DNA of 64,000 nucleotides from Micropterix aruncella. Its lineage: Eukaryota > Arthropoda > Insecta > Lepidoptera > Micropterigidae. The stretch is from contig OX155950.1 in the NCBI GenBank assembly GCA_944548615.1, positions 31,031,691 to 31,095,690 on the forward strand. The letters run 5' to 3'. Below the pieces are notes generated by a model. That model did not search any database. It saw only the letters and a program-made list of their open reading frames with translations, and had not been told where the DNA came from. The position numbers and the translations under genes were made by a program. Within the stretch, counting starts at the first letter, position 1, and every line of letters starts with the position of its first letter. Shown here in pieces: positions 11,501-23,923 of this stretch.

Positions 11501-12190
11501 TCTTTTTAATATATTTACTTGTTATTATTTTGTGACCCAAATTAAGCGAGAATATTTTACCGCATCAATACGAAGAGATTGATGACAGTCGAGCCCATGT
11601 TGAGTGTTCAAAACCAGGCAATAATATACATCACGACGAATCCAAAATATTGCAATCGTTTACACCTGCTAAAACGTTGAAAAGCGATTGGACTAGACTA
11701 TCAATAAGTCGGAAGTAGGAACAAACAATGCCAGTGGCACAGTACCAGACTGAATTCCTCCATTACCGGACGCAAACAGTTGTTTTTTATTTGTTTTTGT
11801 GCAAATACAAACGCCACCGAACGAAAGTAATCTATGCCGCTCGATGACACGTTATTTCTCGCTCGACGTAATCGCATAACGCAACTAACGAAAAAACGAA
11901 CGACAAGCCAAGCCAAAGTAAAAGGAAATATAACTTACTTTTACGAGAACATAATTCGTTTCTTCCTAGTTGCTTTAGTTAATTGTAGGTAGTTAAAATG
12001 TTTTTTTTTTAAAAGAACATATTCGAGTGTTTAAAATAATATCTTTTTATATTCTATCTATGGATAGATATGTCCTTAAACTAGTAGGTAAGTCTAGTCT
12101 TTTTGTTGTTGTTGTTAATAGCTTATTAGAGTCTTTTAGCGATCGCGTCTGTCTGATCTGTTGAAACACAAGTAAATATATTAAAAGGAA

Positions 12191-12576
12191 TAAAAAAACC
12201 CGACTGCTGTTACATAAAGTAAAGTATAGTATTTATAATTATTTTTATTACGGTTTTTTTATTAAATATTTGTTGTTTATGTATTCATATAGATACATGT
12301 TTATTTCCGGAATGTAGTCTATCAGACCTTTCATTTGACGCTAAACACGATATATTTATGTTAATTTATTGACATTTGCACATTTAGACAACTACTTACT
12401 TGATATTTGGACAGTTAAGATACCCTGTGATACTCAGGATGACATAATGATTCTAACAATACCGTACGCTTCTAAATCGGTTTAAGCGTTTAGAAGTTAT
12501 GGTGGAATAAAATAAGGAAAACATATATGGTGGACTCATTACACTCCTTTTTTATTGAGAAGTCGTGAAAAAAAAC
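12191..12576 (-). repeat. Repeat family B, near full-length copy
   Basis: Inverted relative to the copy at 18699-19066. It runs from CCCGACTGCTGTTACATAAA to GAAGTCGTG. The shared core is CAGACCTTTCATTTGAC..TAAACACGATATATTTATG. Confidence 0.8.
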
Positions 12577-13620
12577 ATTCATTATTGATGTTAATAATAA
12601 AATAAAATGCTATTAGTTTCGCCGTCATTGCTATCAGCGCCACCTCCTTTTTGCCGGCACAGAAGAATTGCCAAAATGTACTATAGAGTTGAGCAGTGTT
12701 TTAATTTGCTGAAAATTTACTGTAAAATGGCAGTAGTTTTAATTTACTGGAAACTGCCCATCAGAATGACAAATAAACACATCGTCTATTTTCGTCTCAA
12801 ACGAGAACTCGACCAAAGTTCTTTCGCCGGTTTAGCTGGGAAATGACGAAGAAAGATCATTGAAAAAACTTTCATTCCTGTCTCCATTCACTCCTGTCTG
12901 TATAATCGATCATTAACATTATCTTTGGGCGCCAGCTGGCAGGTCGACAATAAATAATTGCGTTTATAGAAAAGTGAAATTTCATTGCTATCTACAGTTC
13001 AACTACTTACGGACTCGGTAGATATGGGTGCATTGTTGTTGCTGAGCTGTGGCAATCTCACTCGTTTGTTAATCTGCGGACAAACTATTCATTCATAGAA
13101 ATTATCTTCTTAGAACAAACTATCTGGCGAAAGTACCTACTGATAACCTCACTTGCTAAGCGCTTAACCCGTCGAACGCCAACAGCGCAGTGGCATTTTG
13201 TGTCGTTTGACAGATCCGCGCGTAACCGTTTCGGCCGGCCGCCATATATATTATATAAATATATAATATACATGACTAACAAGATTAATTACTAGGTAAC
13301 AAGAGGAAATTCATGAAAAAGCGATATTGTTAGTATTTATTTATAAAATCGACCAAACAGTTGCGGCGCAGTTTTTTGCGCGCGAAAGCTGGCTTTCGAG
13401 CCTTTAAAAGCCCTTCAAGCATAACCCCTGAAAAACCCCTTTTCTTAAAAATTACATTCAATATGAGGAAGGTGCTACTTGAACTAAATGAGCGAAATCA
13501 GGATGTTCCTCTGGAATACATCTCAAGTCAATTGGGATTCGATGATTGATTGATAATAGAAACCCACTAACTATATTAAACAACGATAAGAATAATTACA
13601 TTCAATATTACTGCCATCTT
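12577..13620. other. No gene recognised
   Basis: Several short open frames (for example 12607-12846 and 13361-13549) have no recognisable domain and no supporting splice or promoter context. An AT palindrome lies near 13240-13270. Confidence 0.4.
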
Positions 13621-13960
13621 CCACCTTTTTATATTGGCTGATTACATTATAGAAACAATACGGAGAGCTAGAATGCTATATATTAGTCTATCTCTGAACA
13701 TTAAGGTGGGTAATGATTACATATTGAAACCTGTATAACAAATTAAAATTGACATCTTTATGTAAATAATGTTAAAATATTAACCCTTCGAGTAACGGCA
13801 TAATTTCATGGCTGACCGCGGCAATTTATTGGAATTTCTTGCAATATCGCCGCGCTCGACAAAAAGTACTATAACTATGGAACTGCTATAGCAATCATAA
13901 AAAGAATAACTGTGCAATGATCGCATTGAAATTTCATATATACCTAGTATATTGAAATCT
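13620..13960 (+). repeat. Repeat family D
   Basis: The stretch TTAACCCTTCGAGTAACGG through ATCGCATTGAAATTTC matches 63830-64000 closely. Its other end (TATTGGCTGATTACATTATAG and TATTAGTCTATCTCTGAAC) matches parts of 38180-38290 and 40070-40140. It is a dispersed repeat, not coding. Confidence 0.65.
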
Positions 13961-14429
13961 CATTTGTAAAACAATTAGATATTCGATAAAGTTAAAAAAA
14001 ACTCGGCATTTCTAACTTGTACTTGTCTTACAGAAAAATACGAAACCCTATTTAGTAATTGTAAATAATATCGTGACCTTTATTAGATTCTCCATCAAAT
14101 AATATTCGGTAATATTTCGTTTTGCTTATTTACATACAAAAATATTTAGATATTAGCTTATAAAAACCAATAAAAATTTTGATGATTTCTCGAAAAAAAA
14201 AAATGATGATGTTTGACAATGGAATTTTAACAGAAACATCCGTGAAATGACGCGTGAAATTATTCTAGCGGCCGTCTATGTATCTATGGTAATAATGAGA
14301 TATTTGGTATGGGTTTTAGGATGCGTTCGAATTAGAAAATAATATTACTGTGCGCTCCGGGAGCAAGCCGCTAATATTGGTCGTTACGTAGTCAACGGTG
14401 TTCTGATGTGCAACCAAATTTGGTCGTTA

Positions 14430-14720
14430 CGTAGCCGAAGGGGACCTACGATACCTACGATACCTGGCGCTCTAAACACACCGTATAGGTGTGTTTAGAG
14501 CGCCATCTAATGTGCGCAGCCATACAGTTATACCAAAAACACGGCCATATTCAACATAAGAGAATATTAATCAATTTTTGGAACTAGCAATGCCATCTAC
14601 ATGTTACGTTTTGTAGTAAAATCCTAGCTGCCAAGTCGTAGTAATGCATTGTGCAATTTAATACGCTATATAATCAATCCTACTACCTTTACCAAATTAT
14701 AGCTATCTAATCGCCGTACG
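14430..14720 (+). repeat. Repeat family D-related segment
   Basis: Shares GCGCCATCTA..GTGCGCAGCCATAC and GCCATCTACATGTTACG with 40440-40600 and, inverted, with 39200-39420. It contains the hairpin at 14466-14504. Confidence 0.55.
14466..14504. repeat. Perfect 17-bp hairpin with 5-nt loop
   Basis: GGCGCTCTAAACACACC (14466-14482) is exactly mirrored at 14488-14504, with loop GTATA. The other copy of this repeat at 40440-40600 lacks the perfect mirror, so the hairpin arose in this copy. Confidence 0.9.
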
Positions 14721-15247
14721 GAAGCTGGAATAATAATAATGATATGAAAACGGAAGGAACTTGGGTCATAAGCATGTGAGCATAGTTTATTCTTTATTAT
14801 TGTAATAAGGACATACATATCAGTTATGTCATTACCTATGACATTGTCACTTTTCGGAGGCTATTGTTGGTTATGTACATTAGCTGTGTAGCTTCTATAT
14901 AATTTATAAATTATAAATTTGGAGTATCGTTATAAATAATTGAAAAAGATGATCGCGTGCATTTCCACTCTTTTAAATAAATTAACATTGTTTTTAATTA
15001 GGTAGTTGTCTTTTTCGTGGTGTAAAATTATTAATTTATGCAAAAACTATCGCTCGTGCTGCATTTTATAATCGCCATTGTGGATGGCTTTGAATGGCTG
15101 TAGAAAAAAATATATCATAATATTATAATGACGTTTTCCTAGAAAACAGATTAGCCGTCTCTTTCTCTACCTCTCCATTTTAGGTAGATAAACACATTTT
15201 TTAAAATTAGCTTTTATTAAAATGCTATGTCCCGAACCAACTCCAGG

Positions 15248-15766
15248 TGCAGCCGCCATATCATAGTGAAACTTAGAACGGGCCATCATAATTGAATGCG
15301 TATATAAAATTTCGTGTCTGTGCTGTTGACCGTTGAGGAGTCCCCTCGTCGGGAGCCAACCCTGGGCAAATCAGCCATGTCATGGGGAAACTTAGAACCT
15401 GCTATCATAATAGAATGCGTATACAAAATTTCGTGACTGCTGTTGACCGTTGAGGTGTATCCTCGTCGGGAGCCAACCCTGGGCGCAGCAGCCTTGTCAT
15501 GATGAAACTTATAACGGGCTATCATAATTGAATGCGTATACAAAATTTCCTCTATATGCTGTTGACCGTTAAGGAGTCCCCTCGTCGGGCGAAACACTGG
15601 GAGCAGAATCAGGTCATGCTTACCATAAAAATGCATCGTCATCGGAACTGCACCAACATGTAAAATTTTAACTTCATAGGATAAGAGGAAGTGGTTCTAA
15701 TTCTGCTTACAAGACTTGATCTAAACAAACATACTGACAAACATTGCAAGGTAAATAAAAGCTTGT
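15248..15766 (-). repeat. Family A, inverted copy with about four tandem units
   Basis: On the minus strand it shows repeated GTTGGCTCCCGACGAGG-type units of ~120 bp. It is followed by the unique tail (TCATAGGATAAGAGGAAGTG) that is also present in the complete element at 1994-2928. The long terminal repeats are missing at both sides. Confidence 0.75.
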
Positions 15767-16744
15767 AAAAAGAAGATGATTTCGACAACCTTTTGCATCT
15801 ACTAATCTCTTTGGCGCCGGATATACACCATGCTACAAAAACTCGACAGATTGGACGGTGTTGTGAGATGTACCTGCAAAAACTTTAGACCATCTTTTCA
15901 TTTTCGCCTTTTTTCGTATTCGATCATTTTGTTTAGTTTTGCCAGCAAAGCGATCTATCGAGGAAGATTATTATCAGGAATATAGAAAGCATGTCAGTGT
16001 TCATTTGCAAATTAAAGCAAAGAGCCTAACATTACTTCGAGTAGGTATCATAATGTCTGTAATTTAAAGTCGTGTCATTGATTAGAGACTCATGTCGTCT
16101 GTTAGAGACGGTGCAAAATTACATACGTTTTATTTCGTTTATTTGCAAATGGCAAATTGACATTGTAACAGACAAAATAAAATATATCATTATATGTATC
16201 TATCCACAAGAATAAAAAAATAATAAACTAATGCAATCGTCAACTATAAATTGCAACTATTGGGCTCTGCCCAATCTATAAATAGAAATTCTTTATTGAA
16301 CATTTTAAAACAAAATATACAACATGAGGACTTATTGCTTAAATTATTATCTCTTGCAGCCAACCTTCGTAGGTGACAGAATTTAGGTGTCAGTAGAGTA
16401 AAATAAACAAAAAACTTATTATTACTATTATTATTATTATTTATTCTGGACAGACAGCTTTGCTGATCTTGTAAAGCTAAACAATATTAACAATATATTA
16501 ACAATAGGCAATTTAACCAATATTAACAAGTTTTTAGGTACAAATCGAATCTATTTTTAAATGACAGAGCTTTCAAAAAATATTTTTAGAAATATTAAAT
16601 AGCAAAACGGCCAATTTTAAAAAATATAATTATGATTTAGAGAATATCCGAGGTAAGGATGGAATATACATATATCATTCTAGAGTCAAGTATTGACAAG
16701 GCTAGTAATACTCAAGTATTAATTACTGGAGATGGATATTATTA

Positions 16745-16835
16745 TTATTTATTTATTATTTATTAGTTTCAAATATTATTCAAGAGTATTACAGACGAAT
16801 CCAATTCGCCCGTGAATATTAAAGCTAGAGTGTAA
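16745..16835 (+). repeat. LINE 3' tail fragment
   Basis: The stretch TTAGTTTCAAATATTATTCA and the following ACAGACGAATCCAATTCGCC matches the 3' flank of the minus-strand LINE remnant at 42955-43320, including the adjacent TTATTATTTATTA run. It is likely the 3' untranslated end of the same element family. Confidence 0.55.
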
Positions 16836-17004
16836 GTATAGAATTAAATGAATTACATTAATGCTATCGTGCTATGCTATGCAACTAAATTAATGCTAAC
16901 ATTGAACAAGAAAAAAAAACATAAAAATATAAAACTAAATAAAAGACAGATTATGGTAAACATGAGATAGCAGGGAGTTGCCTTTTTAGCTGCCAAAGGA
17001 ATAT

Positions 17005-17335
17005 TCAAAAGATGTCTATTTTTGTGGACAATGAATTAAGAAGAGCTATAACCCTTCCCACTGGCCTTTCTATAAAAATATTTCTACGATGGTACGGCAC
17101 ATTAAACAATAGATGCGATCTCCTCGCTGTGTAATTTACCGGTACGTACAATTCAAACTTACATAGTATCTCTGGCAAATAAATAGTTCCTTGATATAGA
17201 GAAGAGAATAGAATATTATTATTACCTATATCGTATAAGGAAATGCAACATTTACTCAAATACCGCAGAGCCCCAAGACGAAGGTCTACAATCAGTGAGT
17301 GTTGCCAGTGATGATACTGGGACATGGTCGCTAAC
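17005..17335 (-). pseudogene. Jockey-like LINE reverse transcriptase, C-terminal remnant
   Basis: The minus strand encodes a segment with YTARRSHLLFNVPYHRR and then GRVIALLNSLSTKIDIF. This resembles the region after the reverse transcriptase domain in Jockey/CR1-type LINEs, where basic residues precede an R-x-x-x-L-(F/L)-N-x-L motif. No catalytic motif is left. It lies head to head with another LINE fragment starting at 17345. Confidence 0.5.
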
Positions 17336-17344
17336 GGCTTCATA

Positions 17345-17566
17345 CACAAGCTCAAAGTTGCGCAACAAGCCATGGGAAGAGTTATTGGAGTGTCAATGCG
17401 TGATAGAATCCAAAACGAAGAAATCCGCAGAATAATCAAGGTCTCTGACATAACTTGTAAAATCAGCAACTTACAATGGCAATAAGTAGGCCACATAGCT
17501 CTTAGAGCCGACAAACGTTCTGGAAAAAAGGTTCTCCGATGGCGACCACGAACCGGCACGAACTAA
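17345..17566 (+). pseudogene. LINE reverse transcriptase C-terminal remnant with internal stop
   Basis: The plus frame reads KVAQQAMGRVIGVSMRDRI, then QNEEIRR, VSDIT, and LQWQ-stop-VGHIA, ending KKVLRWRPRTGT. This matches the C-terminal block common in arthropod LINEs (A-M-ERAMLGVSLRDRI..N-E-IR..W-GHIAR..VL-WRPR). The in-frame stop and truncated ends show it is dead. Confidence 0.7.
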
Positions 17567-17952
17567 TATAATGCCCAATATTGAAGCAGCCTTCTATATT
17601 GAGCTAACGACGGACACCGCATAAAATATCACCTCAATATAGGGTCTGCCTAATGAAGTGATAAAATCCCTCTGAAGCCACACGCTTTAGTATATATCTA
17701 AATCTATAAAATCTGTATTGTCATAAAGAAGTTATGTACGAATTCTAAGGGTAAATTAAATATATACAATATGGAATAAATAAATAAATAAGTATATTAA
17801 TTGATTCAAAATTATAGTGAATATCAAAACTCTTCCTGTTCTTTAAAAAATGGGTTACTAATATGTCAGAGTTATACATACAAAAGTTTAAGTAAATTAT
17901 AATTTTACGAAAATGACAAGGTGCAATATCAAAAATGTAAATATATTAAAAA

Positions 17953-18360
17953 GAATAAAAACACTACTGCCATTACAGAAAGTGAACTGTTGTATTTATA
18001 ATTATTTTCATTACGGTTTTTTTTAAGAAAATATTTGTATTGTATTTATCCTAATAGATAGATGAATATTTGTGGAATGTACTTAATCAGACCTTTCATT
18101 TGACACTAAACACGATATATTTATGTTAATTTGTTGACATTTGGACATTTAGACAACTACTTACTTGAAATGTGGACAGTTAAGGTACCTTATGACACAC
18201 TGAAATTTATGTTAATTTATTGACATTTGGAGATTTTGACATTTAGGCAACCATTTACTTAATATTTTGACAGTTAAGGTACCCTATGAAACTTGGGGTG
18301 ACATAACGGTTCTAACAATACCACACACTTCTAAATCGGTGTAAGCGTTCTAATAAATCT
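17953..18360 (-). repeat. Repeat family B, copy with partial internal duplication
   Basis: Starts at CACTACTGCCATTACAGAAA and carries the family core. A block containing TTTATGTTAATTTATTGACA occurs twice (near 18120 and 18208). The far terminal motif is missing. Confidence 0.75.
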
Positions 18361-18698
18361 GATTGTTTCCAATCCCCGTTATTTCAAATGAATCAACTTC
18401 TTGATTTAAACATAATAAAAAATCTTTGTATTCAAAAGAATTTACTCCACTATTTGCAGTCCTCTGCAGTTAGCAAATAGAACGAGTATAATTCTATTAT
18501 ATTAGGAACCGTCCAAGCATTAACCGATGCAACATCGGATTACTTGCAAATATGCTGTTTAACTTCTTTACGTTAGTATAATTTGCAAAGATTTATTAGT
18601 GATAGTGGCCACTGCCTGCCAACATAATACGATTTCACTTTCTGTGCGCTTATACGGTCCGCGAAGAGTAACGATAAAGATAAGGCTGAAGGTACATT

Positions 18699-19066
18699 CT
18701 TTTTACACGACTGCCCAACAAAAAAGGAATGTATTGTTTTCAGGATTCATCTATGCATGTTTTCCGTTTCTTTATTCCACTTCTATATAACTTCCAAACG
18801 CTCGAACCGATTTAGGAGTATGTGGAATCATTAGAACCGTTATGTCATCGCAAGTTTCATAGGATACCTTAACTGTCAAAATATTAAGTAAATTGTTGCC
18901 TAAATGTCAAAATCTCCAAATGTCAATACATTAACATAAATTTCGAGAACATTCCGAAAATACATATGTATCTCTATGGATAAATACATAAACCACATAT
19001 TTCATAAAAAAAAAGTAATAAAAATAATAATAGTTCACTCTATGAATCTGCAGTCGTGTTTTTTAT
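18699..19066 (+). repeat. Repeat family B, full-length copy
   Basis: Bounded by TTTTTACACGACTGCCCAAC and GCAGTCGTGTTTTTT, which form short terminal inverted repeats. The body of ~365 bp is AT-rich and non-coding, consistent with a MITE. Confidence 0.8.
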
Positions 19067-19275
19067 TCCTCTTTAACCGACTTCAAAACAAGGCGGAGGT
19101 TATCAATTCGGTTGTATCTTTTTTTTATGTTTGTTGTCTCAGAACTCCGTCATTTATAAACCGGTTAGAAAAAATATACTTCCATAATGCTCCCATTTTT
19201 ATCAAAATCCTGTTCTAAAGATGGGATCCATAAGGAATTGAGGGAACTCTTCAAATATTATCATATGAAGCTTAC

Positions 19276-19560
19276 GGCCCGGTGGCATAGTGGTTAGGTC
19301 GCCTGATCTTACATTGTAAGGTCCCGGGTTCGATTCCCGGCTGGGTCACCATTTTCCGGATCAAATTAACGGAATTGCATTTTCAATTTTGTCGATCGAA
19401 TGCAATAACAACACACACACTTACACACATGTTACACGCACACATACATAAAACACGTCATAGTAGGGTTGGTTGTAAGGGATTGTCATATGAAAATAAA
19501 CACGCCCATTGTGACATTTTCACAATAAAGAGTGTAAACAAACAAACAAACAAACGAACA
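19276..19560 (+). repeat. tRNA-derived SINE, full length
   Basis: The first ~75 bases fold like a tRNA. A 7-bp acceptor stem pairs GGCCCGG with CTGGGTC, the A-box region reads TAGTGGTTAGG, and the B box GGTTCGATTCC is canonical for RNA polymerase III. The anticodon arm is degenerate (CTTACATTGTAAG), so it is a tRNA-derived head, not a working tRNA. A tRNA-unrelated body follows (GGAATTGCATTTTCAATT..CACGTCATAGTAGGGTTGG) and ends in AACAAACAAACAAACG. A second, 5'-truncated copy is at 31453-31627. Confidence 0.85.
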
Positions 19561-19573
19561 TTTTACATTTTAC

Positions 19574-19857
19574 ATGTTGGTTCAGTTCCGATGACAATGT
19601 TGGATCGACGGGAGCCAACCCAGGGTTGGCTCCCGTCGATGGGATTCTTTAACGCTCAACAACACAGACACGAAACTTTGTAAACGCATTTAGTTATGAT
19701 AGCCCGTTCTAAGTTTCACCATGATATGGCTGCTGCACCCAGGGTTGGCTCCCGACGAGGGGACTCTTCAACGGGCAACAGTACAGACACGAAATTGTGT
19801 ACACGCATTCAATTACGACAGCCCGTTCTAAGTTTCACCATGGCATGGCTGCTGCAC
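19574..19857 (+). repeat. Family A tandem units with hairpin
   Basis: About two ~120-bp units of family A lie directly after the SINE tail. The first unit contains a perfect 18-bp hairpin (19604-19640). Confidence 0.75.
19604..19640. repeat. Perfect 18-bp hairpin with a single-base centre
   Basis: ATCGACGGGAGCCAACCC at 19604-19621 is exactly mirrored at 19623-19640. Other family A units contain only the right arm sequence, so the left arm is a local inverted duplication. Confidence 0.9.
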
Positions 19858-20384
19858 TTATAAAACGTTTTTTTTTTTTTTGTTAAAATGTGTATTATAA
19901 TATATTTACTTGTTAATTCATTTAATTTATATTATAAGTAACCATAAATTTATAACACAAAGCAGACGGGTCACACATGGAACGCTGGAAACCTTCCGCG
20001 AAAAGAACATAATGTATAAGACACAAATGGCAAACGGTGCGAAGCCTTTTTTCGCGTCAATAATGGTCAAACGCAAACAACTCGCACTTTCAAGCCGGAC
20101 AACAACACGGTATGACTAATCTACAATCTCCTTCGGTTGATCGAGTCGGTTCCGTCGAGCATGAAGTGCACGATGAGCTCATTATAATACTTAATTGATA
20201 CTTTTAGTATACAATACTTAACACTAAATAGTATTTTGCAATAGATTCTGGTGATCAAGTCAAACCGGCTCACGATACATTCGGCGAGTGAATTTAATGG
20301 CTATATTATAAGTTTGACGATTTGTAATTGTAGGCTTTATTTATTTTACAAAATTTCGTCTTTTCCCTGCGCGAGGAGATTTTT

Positions 20385-20970
20385 ACTTCCCCCCCCCCCC
20401 CCCCCTGACAACAAGAAGGGAAAGTATTGTAAACGCGCATTTTTTTCCGAGATGAAGACGGAAATATTCATTTAAAGCCCCCTGAGACGATTAAGACCAT
20501 TTCCAGTGGAAGTCAGAGTGTATGTCTGTCTGGCTGTGTGTGTTAATCCGATGGAGATGAAATTTGACATGCAGGCATCATTTGATCGTGGCATGAGTTG
20601 AAAAGGTTGTGGTTGAAATCGGTCCACCAGAGGGCGCACTAGTCATATGTCAATCTCGAAATATTTAGAACACAGATGCCTTATTGGACCAAAATTATAG
20701 TGGAATTTTGGTTGGAATAACTCATATACAAGATACACTAATAATATTTAAATTCCGCCTTAGATTTTATTCACATATTAACGCCATCCGTTGGCGCTTG
20801 GTCCAACACCGCCCTTAGCCGAGAAACGAACCGCCCGAAGCGGTTGCAATGTAACCCAACCCGGTTTTTCCTTTGGCCGAGAGAGGGCGCTCATCGATTT
20901 TATTTATGAAATTAATATTCAAATGAAATCAGTCCTTGGCTACTTGCCGGGAATATCTTTAAGTTACACA
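20385..20970 (+). repeat. Repeat family C, long copy
   Basis: Contains a ~15-base C-run at its start, GGGAAAGTATTGTAAACGCG, a short TG tract, GGTCCACCAGAGGGCGCACT and the end CTACTTGCCGGGAA. Near 20840 a C-rich part reads through a chance open frame. Confidence 0.8.
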
Positions 20971-21089
20971 GCTGACTAGCAGAATCTTCGATGATACTGT
21001 CAAAATGAATCTGTCAGGTGTGTTGTTATTATATGTAGAGTGCGAGGCGACGTGTTACTAAGCAAAAACGCCATAATTCTATCAAATTT

Positions 21090-22115
21090 TAAAAGATATT
21101 TTAAAAATATTTCCAATAATATTGAAATGAAGCTGAACTGAGCTGACTGGACCCATTGTTCCATATAACCACCTTTGCCTTGATGTTGACGTTGAGTCTG
21201 CCGATGAACGCATCACTTGTTGCACGAACATGGGCCTGAGGGATTCCTTGCTATTCCCGGCGAAGACATGCCTTGTGGGCATCCAAACTATGGCGTGTTT
21301 TTGTGATCACCCTAGCCTCCAAAATGCTCCAAACGGAAAAAATGGGTGGACTGACATCTGGGGAATGTGAGAACTATAATTGTGCCGAAATAAACCTCGG
21401 AACGTTTCCACGAAGGAAGGTTTGACTTTTAATGGCTTTATGTGAACATGCTGAGTCTCGCTGAAATGTCCATGTCCCTGGCTCCGAATTGTTTATGGTC
21501 TCAACGTTTTTTAAGACCTTTTCGAGATACACGGCCATGTTCACCTTGACCCCGTGGTGTATGAAAACGAGTGCAGAGCGACCTTCAGCAGTCACTTCGC
21601 CCCAAATCATGACCGCTGGTCCTTGCTTTCTGACTGCTACTCTTTGTTCGAGATTATCGTTGGACTCTCTAACCAGACATGGTCATTTTGATTGTTTACG
21701 TACTGCTGCACAGTGGAATCTTTTCATCCGAAAAGATGTTCGGAACAACCCTTAGAGTATAAATAAGCAAGCTTATTTATACTCTAAGGAACAACCTCAC
21801 TCTTGTGCATGCGCATCAGTGCCTGGGCTCTATTCAACGGCATTTTTTCTGCGTTGGAATTAAGTCTTACACTTTTGTATCTTGTAGGGCTCGAGGTGGA
21901 GTTTATTTTTAAATATTTGACGAATACACCAGTCCGACTCTTTCAGATCGCTTGCTAGTTTTCTGGCGCTCTTCTGAAAATTTCACACGATTCGACCCTT
22001 CATCTTCCAAACTATTCATCGAAAAACATCGCATTATTAAGAAAATACTACATAATTTTTGGAAAAATACCACGGAAATATTAAAAAATACTACTTTTGC
22101 TGTCATAGTCACTTG
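21090..22115 (-). pseudogene. Tc1/mariner (IS630-like) transposase pseudogene
   Basis: The minus strand retains WGEVTAEGRSALVFIHHGVK, then NMAVYLEKVL and WTFQRDSACSHKA, then FLRGNVPRFISAQ. These match the catalytic core of IS630/mariner transposases (W-G-x-(I/V)..P-L-V-F-I..V-Y-L..W-x-x-Q-(Q/R)-D-x-A-x-x-H-K-A), and the D of QRDSA is the second catalytic acid. A downstream part on the same strand resembles the C-terminal end. The frame is broken several times and interrupted by the hairpin at 21750-21789, so it cannot be functional. Confidence 0.75.
21750..21789. repeat. Perfect 19-bp hairpin with 2-nt loop
   Basis: CCTTAGAGTATAAATAAGC is exactly mirrored across AA. It is flanked on both sides by the direct repeat GGAACAACC, which suggests a local copying error during repair inside the dead transposase. 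Confidence 0.95.
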
Positions 22116-23760
22116 ACACAATCACTATCGAGTGGCGAGGGGGTGGGACGGGGGGAGGGAGAGTTGGTGAGGGCGGGGTTTTTGGGAGGAGGGTTTGGGG
22201 GTGAGGAGGGGGATGGTTTGCTTGCCAGGAAAGTATTGGGGTGATATAACCTATTTTTTATTGGCAATTGATTTACCCAAATTTTGTTGATAATTGGTCA
22301 TTTTTAGCACTGAATCATTTTACAAATTTTGTTTATTTGTTTTGTTATGCTAAAAAAAAGCGATTATTTTGGTTTCTCTTTGTTGTGTCTTTCGATTTGA
22401 CATTATTGCCATTATCATTTTTTTAAATTTTTACTATGTTATTCCATTTGACATTTATGACATTTATGTAATATCCTAATATCATTGATTATACGTATAA
22501 TCAATGCTAATATGTATTTTTTTGACAATTTCAACAGGTTATATATGTTGTATCTTTATATTTGATTGTCTAGTCTTTTTTGAAAAATTTAAATGATTAT
22601 GATTATAATTATAATTATATAAGAGCGAAATACATCGATAATAAAAAATAAATAAATGAATAAACTGACGTTTCATCCCAAATTAACCCGCTGTCATCGC
22701 GCATTCCATATTTTAATATAGAATGAATTTATTAACAGTTGGTCTCAGTGTATAGGTATATCAACTATTCGGTATGAATATTGACAACTATTATGGCTAT
22801 CAATCCAAGAGGTATCTGATCATTTCTGAGATCGAGATAAGCATTGAATGGTGGCAGTAAAGCATGGGTTTCTTTTCATTTATCCGAGAACGAACGTAAT
22901 ACAAAACCTCTCGGAATATATTATGCTGGGGTGCTTTATGATATAATATTATGAGCTTTTATAGCAGGCATGAATATGGCAATTATCATTGAAATATACC
23001 CGGAATAACAAATAACGCTTCCCTGACTATTTATGATGCTAATATTTCATTATTGATTGATTGAATCAACTATTCTATCTAGATTAGGTACTTCGTCTGG
23101 CTGCATTCTAATATTCTATTTACCCGTCTATTTATAATAGTAGGGATAGACCGTTATTCCTTTCAAAGGGAAAATAGGTAAGTGAATCTAAAAAAGATTA
23201 TTAGGTTTTTTAATTTTGACTTCTTGGAAAAAGCGTGTTTTTTTATCTGTACACTCTCTCTAAGCGCACCGGGTCGCGCAGGTATTATGAGATTTTTTGT
23301 ACAGGAGATTATTTTACATCATAAGCTATGTTAAAGAACACCTATAACATTTTTCAATGCCTTGGTTATTAAGGAAAAGCGTTTTCAACTTTCGGATATT
23401 CATATTTATTTTCCTCAGTAATAAAGTTGCAGAGATCAAAAAAAGTTGCAGACGACTTTAAACTCAATTTTTCATGAGAAATAATCTCATGTGCACAAAA
23501 TCTCATAAAATCCAAAAACAAGTCAAAATAAAAAAAAAACTTTTTTTTCACATACTTTGATAGGAATGTCGACCTGTCGCGAACAACCTACATTATATTA
23601 CAATCAAATAAAATCAATGTATTAGTATAAAAATGTCATTTTTAATAACATACTTGTGATGTTGATCATTTATTGTATCGGATTCTATTGCATCAGTAAT
23701 ATAAAAAAACATGTATTTAGAAATATCATAAATTTATTGAAATTTTCGAAATAAGATAAA
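22116..23760. other. No gene recognised; GC-rich patch then AT-rich sequence
   Basis: A G-rich patch at 22130-22235 resembles the G-rich part of the family C copy near 28870. A perfect 24-nt palindrome, CATTGATTATAC and its mirror, lies at 22483-22506. The rest shows no coding signal. Confidence 0.45.
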
Positions 23761-23763
23761 AAA

Positions 23764-23923
23764 CGAATTTACCGCGTGAAGTTTGTAACACCCGACGTTT
23801 CAGCGACATTGCAGCCGCCGATTTATAGGGTAGACAGGTAGACCAGCTTACCCTAGACAACGGCGGCTTCAACTTCGCCGAAACGTCGGACGTTACAAAC
23901 TTCACTCGGCAAATTTGTTTTTT
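23764..23923. repeat. Inverted repeat G (fold-back, ~57-bp arms)
   Basis: Left arm GTGAAGTTTGTAACACCCGA..GTTTC..GCAGCCGCCG pairs with right arm CGGCGGCTTC..CGAAACGTCGGACGTTACAA across a ~40-nt centre. A one-arm relative is at 3828-3866. This could be a non-autonomous fold-back element. Confidence 0.65.

Noticed and set aside
19276..19350. A functional tRNA gene
   Set aside because: The acceptor and T arms look right, but the anticodon arm does not form a 5-bp stem with a 7-base loop. The sequence is followed by a SINE body also found at 31453.
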